Positions 1 to 5,098 of a stretch of 5,098 bases of DNA are shown in pieces. Source of the stretch: a bacterium (lineage in GTDB: Bacteria; Desulfobacterota; GWC2-55-46); contig DAIDBB010000426.1 in assembly GCA_027310325.1 (NCBI GenBank), positions 1 to 5,098 on the forward strand, in the 5' to 3' direction. Numbering within the stretch: the first letter of the stretch is position 1; each line of letters opens with the position of its first letter. Below the pieces are notes generated by a model, which was not told the origin of the DNA, did no database searches, and was given only the letters and a program-made list of their open reading frames with translations. Made by a program: the position numbers and the translations under genes.

Positions 1-1
1 G

Positions 2-2446
2 TCCGAAAGGGAGTACATGATACGCGGCCTCGGCTACGTAAAGAATATCCCGGACATAGAAAACATCGTGCTCAAGGTCGATAAAACCGGCACCCCGATA
101 AAGATAAGGGACATCGCAAGGGTCGAGCTTGGCCCCGATGAGAGGAGAGGGGTAGCCGAGCTTGACGGCAACGGGGAGGCGGTCGGCGGGATAGTGGTGA
201 TGCGGTTCGGGGAAAACGCCTTGAGCGTCATAGACGGGATAAAGGAGAAGCTTAAAGAGCTTCAGGCGGGACTTCCCCCGGGGGTCAAGATAAGGCCGGT
301 CTACGACAGGAGCGAGCGTATCCACAAGGCGATAGAGACCCTGAGGGGAAAGCTCATCGAAGAATCCATCGTCGTATCGATCGTCTGCATAATATTCCTC
401 CTCCACTTCAGGTCCTCGCTCGTGGCGATACTGATGCTTCCCGTCGGGATACTTATCGCCCTTATCATAATGTACCAGATGGGCATAAACGCCAACATAA
501 TGAGCCTGGGAGGCATAGCCATAGCCATAGGCGCCATGATAGACGGCGCGATCGTGATGATCGAGAACGCCCACAAGCACCTCGAAAGGGACGGAGGGAA
601 AAAAGAGCACTGGCAGATAATAATGGACGCGTCCAAGGAGGTCGGGCCGTCGCTATTTTTCTCGCTCCTCATAATTACGGTCTCATTCATGCCGATATTC
701 ACCCTTGAGGCGCAGGAGGGGAGGCTCTTTAAGCCCCTTGCCTTTACCAAGACGTTTTCGATGGGCGCGGCGGCCCTTCTGTCCGTTACGCTCGTGCCGG
801 TGCTTATGGGCTACTTCATAAGGGGCCGCATCATGCCGGAACACAAAAACCCGATAACGAGGTTTTCGATATGGATATACCGGCCGGTCATCAACACGGT
901 CCTCCAGTATAAAAAGACGACCGTTCTCCTGGCCGTGGCCGCCCTCGCCCTCACCGTCGTGCCCATGAGCAGGCTCGGAAGCGAATTCATGCCGCCGCTT
1001 GACGAGGGCACCCTCATGTACATGCCCGTGATGCTGCCGGGGGTGTCGGTCACCAAGGCCGTGGAGATACTCCAGACCCAGGGCAGGATAATAAAAAGCT
1101 TCCCCGAGGTCGAAAGCGTATTCGGGAAGTCCGGAAGGGCGCTTACGGCGACGGACCCGGCGCCCCTTGAGATGTTCGAGACGATAATAAACCTGAAGCC
1201 CAAGGACAAGTGGCCCGGCGGCATGACGGAGGACAAACTCGTCCAGGAGATGAATTCAGCCCTTTCCATGCCAGGGGTCACGAACGCGTGGACGATGCCG
1301 ATAAAGGCAAGGACGGACATGCTCTCCACGGGCATACGGACGCCGGTCGGGATAAAGGTCTTCGGCAAGGACCTCGCCGAGCTCGAAAAGGTCGCCCTCG
1401 ACGTCGAGACCGCCGTAAAGAAGGTCCCGGGCACGGCGAGCGCCTATGCCGAGAGGACCCAAGGAGGCTATTATCTCGACATTAAGATAGACCGCGAGCA
1501 GGCGGCAAGATTCGGCCTCAAGATCGACGATATCCAGCAGGTGATAACTTCGGCGATAGGTGGCGAGAACGTGACCAGGACGGTCGAGGGCCTCGAGAGG
1601 TATCCGGTCAACGTAAGGTACAAGCGGGAGCTCCGCGACGACATTACAAAGCTCAGAAGGGTCCTCGTGCCGACGATGGCGGGCACTCATATACCGCTCG
1701 AGCAGGTGGCCGACATCCGGGTAAAGATGGGCCCTCCCGGCATAAAGACCGAGAACGCGCTCTTATCCACGTGGATATATGTTGACGTCCGGGGAAGAGA
1801 CATCGGCGGCTACGTAACGGACGCAAAGAAGGCGGTCATGGAAAGCGTTAAATTCCCTCCGGGATATTACGCAACGTGGAGCGGCCAGTACGAGTACATG
1901 CAGAGGGCGTACGCCAAGCTGAAGATCATAGTGCCTCTGACGCTCGCCATAATATTCCTGCTCCTTTACTTCAATTTCAAATCGGTCACGGAGTGCCTGA
2001 TAATACTCCTCGCGATCCCCTTTTCGCTCATAGGCGCGACGTGGATCCTATTCATCCTCGGCTATAACCTTAGCATCGGCGTGGCCGTCGGTTTCATCGC
2101 CCTTGCCGGCCTTGACGCTGAAATGGGTATAGTGATGCTCATCTATCTTGACCACGCCTATAACGAAAGGGTGGCCGAGGGGAAGATGAACTCTTCAGCC
2201 GACCTGTACGAAGCCGTGGTCGAGGGGACGGTCATGAGGGTAAGGCCGAAGCTCATGACGGTGACCGCCATCATAGCCGGCCTCCTCCCGATAATGTGGA
2301 GCGCGGGAACGGGGGCCGACGTCATGAAAAGGATCGCCGCCCCCATGGTGGGCGGGATGTTCACCTCGGCGCTCCTGGAGCTTCTGGTGCTGCCCGCGAT
2401 TTATGTGCTGTGGAAGGAGTGGGGGATGAGGCGGAAAAAAGGTTAG
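2..2446 (+). CDS. cusA: CusA-type Cu(I)/Ag(I) RND efflux pump, 5' truncated
   Basis: This is the inner-membrane, proton-driven pump of a CusCBA-type tripartite exporter, which moves Cu(I)/Ag(I) from periplasm or cytoplasm out through an outer-membrane channel. The frame is open from base 2; residues here count from the ATG at 17, which is internal. By alignment from memory with E. coli CusA (about 1047 aa), about 225 N-terminal residues, including TM1, are missing. The three methionines of the CusA metal site are present with identical spacing: M336, M386 and M435 (E. coli 573, 623, 672). So are the relay methionines M162, M174, M181, M249 and M770 (391, 403, 410, 486, 1009) and the proton-relay residues D176, E702 and K745 (405, 939, 984). 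TM helices lie near 115-266, 302-318 and 636-798, with the periplasmic pore domain between. This residue set favours Cu/Ag over the divalent-metal CzcA class. CusB and CusC partners would be expected upstream, outside the window. Confidence 0.95.
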   Translation, partial: SEREYMIRGLGYVKNIPDIENIVLKVDKTGTPIKIRDIARVELGPDERRGVAELDGNGEAVGGIVVMRFGENALSVIDGIKEKLKELQAGLPPGVKIRPVYDRSERIHKAIETLRGKLIEESIVVSIVCIIFLLHFRSSLVAILMLPVGILIALIIMYQMGINANIMSLGGIAIAIGAMIDGAIVMIENAHKHLERDGGKKEHWQIIMDASKEVGPSLFFSLLIITVSFMPIFTLEAQEGRLFKPLAFTKTFSMGAAALLSVTLVPVLMGYFIRGRIMPEHKNPITRFSIWIYRPVINTVLQYKKTTVLLAVAALALTVVPMSRLGSEFMPPLDEGTLMYMPVMLPGVSVTKAVEILQTQGRIIKSFPEVESVFGKSGRALTATDPAPLEMFETIINLKPKDKWPGGMTEDKLVQEMNSALSMPGVTNAWTMPIKARTDMLSTGIRTPVGIKVFGKDLAELEKVALDVETAVKKVPGTASAYAERTQGGYYLDIKIDREQAARFGLKIDDIQQVITSAIGGENVTRTVEGLERYPVNVRYKRELRDDITKLRRVLVPTMAGTHIPLEQVADIRVKMGPPGIKTENALLSTWIYVDVRGRDIGGYVTDAKKAVMESVKFPPGYYATWSGQYEYMQRAYAKLKIIVPLTLAIIFLLLYFNFKSVTECLIILLAIPFSLIGATWILFILGYNLSIGVAVGFIALAGLDAEMGIVMLIYLDHAYNERVAEGKMNSSADLYEAVVEGTVMRVRPKLMTVTAIIAGLLPIMWSAGTGADVMKRIAAPMVGGMFTSALLELLVLPAIYVLWKEWGMRRKKG

Positions 2447-2458
2447 GACCGGGTCGGA

Positions 2459-2482
2459 TATCGCGGATATAAAAAAGCGATA
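2459..2482. promoter_or_regulatory. Small inverted repeat between cusA and the next gene
   Basis: TATCGC (2459-2464) and GCGATA (2477-2482) form a perfect 6-base inverted repeat around a 12-base A-rich centre containing GATATAA. It lies in the 83-base gap after the pump gene. It could be a weak mRNA hairpin or an operator over an internal promoter. There is no T tract after it, so it is not an intrinsic terminator. A repeat this short can arise by chance. Confidence 0.2.
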
Positions 2483-2512
2483 CGGGATGGACGAAAAGAA
2501 ACTAAGCAGAAT

Positions 2513-2521
2513 AAAAGGAGG
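2513..2521 (+). promoter_or_regulatory. Ribosome binding site for the His/Met-rich membrane protein
   Basis: AAAAGGAGG ends 8 bases before the ATG at 2530. It is a near-perfect Shine-Dalgarno sequence and fixes that start. It also shows that the gene is translated independently of cusA. Confidence 0.8.
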
Positions 2522-2529
2522 AAAAATCG

Positions 2530-3159
2530 ATGACTGGAGTCTTAAGGCCCGTAAGGTACGGGATATTGATCGGCTTATTGGGGTTTATACTCGGGATAGG
2601 ATGGGCGTTCTTTCTGGTCCTTGGCCATGAAAGCATGCACAGGAGCCTCGAAAACCGGGCGTCTCAGGCGGCTTCGATAAAAGACGGCGTCAAAGGCGAT
2701 GAACACGGCGCGCCAACGGGGCACCAGCACGGACACGGCGAAGAAGGCGGCATGGAGGGCATGGCGGGCATGGCGGGCATGGGGCACGGCGCCGGACAGA
2801 ACGAGGCGGAGCACACCGGGTTGCACGATGATCCCCTCATGTCGCTTACGCACACAAGGCTTGCGCGGGGACACGTGCATGCCATGGGCCTTGGACTCGT
2901 TACGGTCGCGGTCTCGCTCGCCCTCGCCTTTACTTCGGCTTCCCAGAGGATTAAGACGATAGTGCCGGTGCTGACCGGCATCGGGGCGCTCATCTATCCG
3001 CTTGCATGGATCGTAATGGGCTACAGGACCCCGGCCCTCGGCCCTGAGGCCGCCGAGCAGTCCGTTGTAACCATCGCCGGGCCAGGGGCCTCCCTCGTTT
3101 TACTCGGCATACTTACGGCCGCGGCCTTTATCATAAAGGATATCTTCAAAAAGGATTAA
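2530..3159 (+). CDS. Four-helix membrane protein with His/Met-rich metal-binding loop
   Basis: I do not recognise a named family for this 209-residue protein. It has a hydrophobic helix near 10-31, a long polar loop at 33-113 and three further helices near 119-137, 143-164 and 180-202. The loop is strikingly rich in metal ligands: H33, H37, H59, H65, H67, H69, H86, H95, H99 and H108, plus a regular methionine ladder M75, M78, M81, M84. H115, H117 and M119 (a GHVHAMG motif) sit at the mouth of the second helix. If the short N-terminus is cytoplasmic, the loop faces the periplasm. That composition, right after a Cu/Ag pump, suggests Cu(I)/Ag(I) binding, for instance as a buffer or donor to the pump; this is inference. 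An HESMH sequence at 33-37 matches HExxH, but nothing else supports a protease. The start is set by the strong ribosome binding site. Confidence 0.85.
   Translation: MTGVLRPVRYGILIGLLGFILGIGWAFFLVLGHESMHRSLENRASQAASIKDGVKGDEHGAPTGHQHGHGEEGGMEGMAGMAGMGHGAGQNEAEHTGLHDDPLMSLTHTRLARGHVHAMGLGLVTVAVSLALAFTSASQRIKTIVPVLTGIGALIYPLAWIVMGYRTPALGPEAAEQSVVTIAGPGASLVLLGILTAAAFIIKDIFKKD
2749..2784 (+). repeat. Four imperfect 9-base tandem repeats encoding the Met ladder
   Basis: Four units of GGCATGGNN occur in frame: GGCATGGAG, GGCATGGCG twice, and GGCATGGGG. They encode Gly-Met-Glu/Ala-type tripeptides, giving a methionine at every third residue in the loop of the membrane protein. The near-identical codons suggest recent expansion by slippage, so copy number may vary between strains. 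Confidence 0.8.
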
Positions 3160-3189
3160 GGTTTTTCAAACACGTATGGGGAGAAACCG

Positions 3190-3555
3190 ATGAAGGAGAT
3201 AAAGGCGTATGTACGTCTGGAAAAAACCGAGGAGGTAATATTCGCGCTAGAACAGGCCGGTGTCCCCGGCCTTACGGCGATAGAAGTGAGGGCGGTCGGA
3301 AAAGCGGCCGTTCCGGAAAACGAGCGCGTGTCGATAGATTACGTTGAAAAGGTCAGCCCCGTCACGAAACTTGAGACCATATGCAGGGATGAAGACGCGA
3401 TGAGGCTCGTGGACGTTATAAGAAAGGCCGCCTATAGCGGCCGCAGGGGGGATGGAATGATATTTGTGTCCGATATAGGCTATGCCGTAAAGATAAGAAA
3501 CGGGCTGACCGGCAACGCCGCGCTGATCCCGGGGGCCGAAGGGCGCAAAAAATGA
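3190..3555 (+). CDS. PII-family signalling protein linked to metal efflux
   Basis: This 121-residue protein aligns without gaps to E. coli GlnB (from memory) over about 105 residues. The nucleotide-loop signature SGRRGDGMIFVS (83-94) is clear, with G87, D88 and G89 kept; T29, G37, E62, R103 and the T-loop tyrosine Y51 also match. PII proteins are trimeric cytoplasmic sensors that bind ATP/ADP and 2-oxoglutarate and act on transporters, enzymes or regulators. Here Q39 and K58, used for 2-oxoglutarate/Mg-ATP binding, are A39 and V58, and the ATP contact K90 is M90. The T-loop sequence is otherwise unlike GlnB/GlnK, and the C-terminus is about nine residues longer. It is therefore probably not a nitrogen sensor. 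A divergent PII group (PII-NG) beside heavy-metal RND pumps has been described in the literature, as I recall, and this gene fits it. GGGGAGA (3178-3184) precedes the ATG. An effect on CusA is inferred from position only. Confidence 0.88.
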   Translation: MKEIKAYVRLEKTEEVIFALEQAGVPGLTAIEVRAVGKAAVPENERVSIDYVEKVSPVTKLETICRDEDAMRLVDVIRKAAYSGRRGDGMIFVSDIGYAVKIRNGLTGNAALIPGAEGRKK

Positions 3556-3583
3556 GAGGAAATCGGGTTTCTTCGTCAGGTTA

Positions 3584-3593
3584 TTTCATGAAA
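3584..3593. promoter_or_regulatory. 10-base perfect palindrome upstream of the TRASH-like gene
   Basis: TTTCATGAAA is a perfect palindrome in the 71-base gap, 33 bases before the ATG at 3627. It could be a small operator. No convincing -35/-10 pair lies around it, and a 10-base palindrome in AT-richer sequence may be chance. Confidence 0.15.
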
Positions 3594-3626
3594 CGCGACT
3601 TTTAAATCGTAAGGAGGCACACATCT

Positions 3627-4004
3627 ATGAAACTATCCAAAAGGGTGAAAGGCACAATAACCGTCGTTTTCTTCTTATTAGGCTTTTTTCTTTTTCAGTC
3701 CTTCGCCGGGGCGGATACTGCAATGAAAGCGGTAAAGCCGGCCGAGGTATGCATGGTCAATAATACCTTTATGGGGAAGCCGCAGATCCCGGTAAAGTTT
3801 GAGGGCAAGACGTATTACGGCTGCTGCGAGGGGTGCGCGACCCGCCTGAAAGAAGACCGTTCGGCCCGTTACGCCAAGGACCCCCAGACCGGCAAAGAGG
3901 TCGACAAGGCAAAGGCCTTCATAACCGCCACGCCGGAAGGTGAAGCGCTCTACTTCGAATCGCAGAAAACCGCCGAGAGCTACTACGCGTCTCGAAAAAA
4001 GTAG
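3627..4004 (+). CDS. Secreted TRASH/YHS-like Cys-motif metal-binding protein
   Basis: This 125-residue protein starts with a clear signal peptide: a basic n-region (K3, K5, R6, K8), a hydrophobic core near 10-26, and AGA at 27-29 as a likely signal peptidase I site, giving a mature protein of about 96 residues. The mature part has C42, C66, C67 and C70 in a C-x23-C-C-x2-C arrangement. The second part, YYGCCEGC after an EGK turn, is typical of TRASH/YHS domains, which bind soft metals through cysteines in many copper proteins. A second half (about 85-120, from DPQTGKEVDKA to ALYFES) resembles a cysteine-free YHS repeat. There are no histidines; M43 and M49 are possible extra ligands. A strong AAGGAGG (3611-3617) sits 9 bases before the ATG. 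As last gene of the cluster, it likely binds Cu/Ag outside the cytoplasm; whether it is a chaperone, sensor or sink is not shown. No lipobox cysteine is seen, so it should be soluble. Confidence 0.85.
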   Translation: MKLSKRVKGTITVVFFLLGFFLFQSFAGADTAMKAVKPAEVCMVNNTFMGKPQIPVKFEGKTYYGCCEGCATRLKEDRSARYAKDPQTGKEVDKAKAFITATPEGEALYFESQKTAESYYASRKK

Positions 4005-4044
4005 GGCCGATGGCTTAAGGAATCCCTGGTTTATTCTTCTCCGA

Positions 4045-4062
4045 GCTTATGATAATTTAAGC
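4045..4062. promoter_or_regulatory. TATGAT box within a small inverted repeat
   Basis: GCTTA (4045-4049) and TAAGC (4058-4062) are inverted around an AT-rich centre. The sequence TATGAT at 4048-4053 resembles a sigma-70 -10 element. The -35 region is poor (TGGTTT at 4027-4032, spacer of only 15), so a promoter here is a weak suggestion. If real, it would drive an RNA of about 390 bases ending at the terminator near 4453. Confidence 0.2.
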
Positions 4063-4119
4063 GCATCGCGAGGTGGACAGGATGCGCCAGAAGATTTTCG
4101 ACTGTGGCTTTGAGAAGTG

Positions 4120-4149
4120 CCGCAAGCCTGCCGGTCGCGGGATTTTTTT
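4120..4149 (+). terminator. Possible weak intrinsic terminator with T7 tract
   Basis: CCGC (4120-4123) can pair with GCGG (4137-4140) over a 13-base loop; two bases later comes a run of seven T (4143-4149). The stem is only four base pairs, and the T run lies directly before a much stronger hairpin. It might contribute to ending the metal operon transcript. Confidence 0.25.
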
Positions 4150-4183
4150 CTCGCCGGGATGGAGGGGATTATCCCCCGGCGAG
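4150..4183. repeat. Perfect 9-base inverted repeat, strong GC hairpin
   Basis: CTCGCCGGG (4150-4158) is perfectly complementary to CCCGGCGAG (4175-4183) around a 16-base loop. Within the loop, GGGG (4164-4167) and CCCC (4173-4176) offer a competing inner stem. Outside it, CGGGA (4138-4142) and TCCCG (4188-4192) can pair as well, so up to 55 bases may fold together. No T tract follows it on either strand, so it is not a standard intrinsic terminator. It could be an RNA stabiliser at the operon's 3' end, part of a structured RNA, or a mobile palindromic element. Confidence 0.7.
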
Positions 4184-4423
4184 AGCTTCCCGAGTTAATC
4201 ATAGAGCCCTTCTAACCCAAGCCAGAAGGCGCCGGACGCCCTCCGATCGGCGTTGAAAGGATGCTCCGTATCCATTTTCTTCAGCGGTATCTTGCGGAAA
4301 ACGGCATAAGGTCGCGAGGGGCGCTATCATGGATGACCGTCATCAATGCTCCAACTTCCGCCGGGAAAAGCGATGAGACGAGGGACCCGAGATGCGTCAG
4401 TGCACAGAGCGCGCTCACCGGAA

Positions 4424-4453
4424 GCATATTCGTCTCCCGGATATGCCCTTTTT
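4424..4453 (+). terminator. Intrinsic (rho-independent) terminator
   Basis: Bases 4424-4432 pair with 4438-4446: GCATAT with ATATGC, continued by a T-G wobble, C-G and G-C pair, for nine pairs around the five-base loop TCTCC. The stem is followed by CC and five T (4449-4453). This is a good plus-strand terminator. It probably ends either read-through from the metal operon or a local transcript, and separates them from the methyltransferase gene at 4569. Confidence 0.65.
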
Positions 4454-4462
4454 GAGCAACGC

Positions 4463-4497
4463 TTGAACATAACTTTTTCTTTTAACGCGAATTAATC
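4463..4497 (+). promoter_or_regulatory. AT-rich candidate promoter region before the methyltransferase gene
   Basis: Just past the terminator, TTGAAC (4463-4468) resembles a -35 element. It is followed by a T-rich stretch and TTAATC (4492-4497), but the 23-base spacing is too long for a standard sigma-70 site. The local base composition contrasts sharply with the GC-rich surroundings, as promoter regions often do. No exact element can be fixed. Confidence 0.25.
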
Positions 4498-4554
4498 GTA
4501 CGTTCCCGTGCTCATTTTTTTCAAAATCGACGATGCGGGGCCCGGTATGATTAG

Positions 4555-4561
4555 AAAGGAG
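4555..4561 (+). promoter_or_regulatory. Ribosome binding site for the methyltransferase-like gene
   Basis: AAAGGAG ends 7 bases before the ATG at 4569, with an in-frame TGA at 4548-4550 upstream. Together these fix the start of an open frame that has no stop inside the window. Confidence 0.75.
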
Positions 4562-4568
4562 ATTTGAC

Positions 4569-5098
4569 ATGGGCGGAGGCCTTTCCTACGCGTACGGGTT
4601 CTGGTCGCTTGTTGTAGCCAACGTTGTCCTGTTCCTTTTCTTTATCTTGAGCTTCCTGTCCCCCGTAAAAAAGAGGGAGTGGAGGTCTATGGGGGTCACC
4701 ATAGCCTTCATAGTCGCCCTTTTTACGGAGATGTACGGCTTCCCCCTGACCATATACATTCTTACCGCGGTGCTCGGCAGCCGCTATCCGGCGTTGAACC
4801 CGTTCGCCCACGAAAGCGGACACCTCTGGGTCACCTTCCTCGGCGGCGGGACCGTGACTCTGGCATTGATACACGTCGTCAGCAACGGCCTCATGATAGC
4901 CGGCTTTTTCATAATGGCATCGGGCTGGAAGAGAGTTCACGGGGCCAAGGGCGGCCTCGTTACGGAGGGTGTCTACGCGCGTGTGAGGCATCCGCAGTAT
5001 TCCGGGCTTTTTCTCGTTATCATAGGGCTGCTCATCCAGTGGCCGACGATAATAACGCTCCTCATGTGGCCGGTCCTCGCCGCCGCCTACTATAAGCT
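4569..5098 (+). CDS. ICMT-like membrane methyltransferase, 3' truncated
   Basis: The frame gives 176 codons and is still open at the window end. Hydrophobic helices lie near 11-31, 42-70, 94-117 and 147-173. The motif EGVYARVRHPQYSG (133-146) is the signature of the isoprenylcysteine carboxyl methyltransferase / phospholipid methyltransferase-like superfamily, whose members use S-adenosylmethionine at the membrane. The segment FTEMYGFPLTIY (52-63) and the AHESGHLW motif (80-87) match a bacterial subgroup of about 220-230 residues as I remember it, so roughly 45-50 C-terminal residues, with the usual acidic residues and a Tyr/Pro-rich tail, should lie beyond the window. The bacterial substrate is unknown; there is no reason to expect prenylated proteins. 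Such genes recur in copper-resistance clusters (for example beside DUF2933 and copper oxidases, from memory), which fits this setting. HESGH (81-85) also reads as HExxH. The gene has its own ribosome binding site and follows a terminator, so it probably starts a new transcription unit. Confidence 0.85.
   Translation, partial: MGGGLSYAYGFWSLVVANVVLFLFFILSFLSPVKKREWRSMGVTIAFIVALFTEMYGFPLTIYILTAVLGSRYPALNPFAHESGHLWVTFLGGGTVTLALIHVVSNGLMIAGFFIMASGWKRVHGAKGGLVTEGVYARVRHPQYSGLFLVIIGLLIQWPTIITLLMWPVLAAAYYK

Larger units (their letters stand above)
4005..4568. other. 564-base intergenic region with hairpins, no supported gene
   Basis: Between the TRASH-like gene and the methyltransferase I find no convincing coding sequence. 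Short frames exist on both strands: 38 codons at 4082-4198 (+), 64 at 4261-4455 (+), and 42 codons read leftward at 4195-4323. None has a strong ribosome binding site, and they overlap one another or structured elements. The region holds a TATGAT box (4048-4053), a long GC-rich hairpin (4150-4183), an intrinsic terminator (4424-4453) and an AT-rich segment (4463-4500). It may be a 3' untranslated region, a non-coding RNA locus or gene remnants. Confidence 0.6.

Noticed and set aside
301..750. 149-codon minus-strand frame inside cusA
   Set aside because: It is antisense to conserved CusA membrane helices and active-site residues. Its apparent hydrophobicity comes from the complementary strand.
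2487..2633. 48-codon plus-strand frame starting ATG GAC GAA AAG, overlapping the start of the His/Met-rich gene
   Set aside because: It reads protein-like, but it has no good ribosome binding site, and the strong AAAAGGAGG inside it serves the ATG at 2530. The overlap runs 104 bases into a well-supported gene.
4082..4198. 38-codon plus-strand frame with a C-x4-C pair
   Set aside because: There is only a poorly placed AGG next to the ATG, and the frame runs through the strong hairpin at 4150-4183. No family resemblance is seen.
4261..4455. 64-codon plus-strand frame as a gene
   Set aside because: Its stop falls in the T tract of the intrinsic terminator (4424-4453), its start lacks a clear ribosome binding site, and competing frames exist on the other strand.
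4546..4551. TATGAT as the -10 promoter element of the methyltransferase gene
   Set aside because: Transcription would start around 4558, inside the ribosome binding site at 4555-4561, and no matching -35 element lies 16-18 bases upstream.
4005..4568. tRNA, CRISPR array, insertion sequence ends or attachment site in the gap
   Set aside because: No tRNA fold with a T-loop and CCA-type end, no regularly spaced repeats, no transposase frame and no paired terminal inverted repeats with target duplication were found by eye.
4551..4991. 146-codon minus-strand frame
   Set aside because: It lies antisense to the methyltransferase-like gene, which has a ribosome binding site, membrane helices and the RHPxYxG motif. 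The minus-strand product is polar and has no recognisable features.
4679..5095. 138-codon plus-strand frame
   Set aside because: It is an out-of-frame reading of the methyltransferase gene, with an Arg/His/Pro-rich composition typical of a shadow frame.

Overview
The window looks like part of a bacterial chromosome. It is GC-rich, with frequent ATA (Ile) and AGG (Arg) codons and good Shine-Dalgarno sites. The style and gene set resemble Desulfobacterota/Deltaproteobacteria or Nitrospirota relatives; this placement is impressionistic and low confidence.

Bases 2-4004 form a one-directional cluster for copper/silver export. It begins with the last ~814 codons of a CusA-type RND metal pump, whose N-terminus lies before the window. 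Next come a small membrane protein with a His/Met-rich loop (2530-3159), a PII-family signalling protein (3190-3555) and a secreted Cys-motif (TRASH/YHS-like) protein (3627-4004). Gaps are 83, 30 and 71 bases and each gene has its own ribosome binding site, so an operon is likely. The working model is that CusA moves Cu(I)/Ag(I) out of the periplasm, the His/Met-rich and Cys-motif proteins bind or pass on metal outside the cytoplasm, and the PII protein links the system to a cytoplasmic signal. That PII protein keeps the fold signatures but has lost the residues used to bind 2-oxoglutarate, which is the most interesting point in the window.

Bases 4005-4568 hold no gene I can support. They contain a long GC-rich hairpin (4150-4183), a good intrinsic terminator (4424-4453) and an AT-rich stretch that may carry the promoter of the next gene.

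From 4569 to the right edge runs the N-terminal 176 codons of a membrane methyltransferase of the isoprenylcysteine carboxyl methyltransferase (ICMT)-like type. Its frame is open at the window end. Such proteins often sit near copper genes, so the whole window may be one metal-resistance island with two transcription units.
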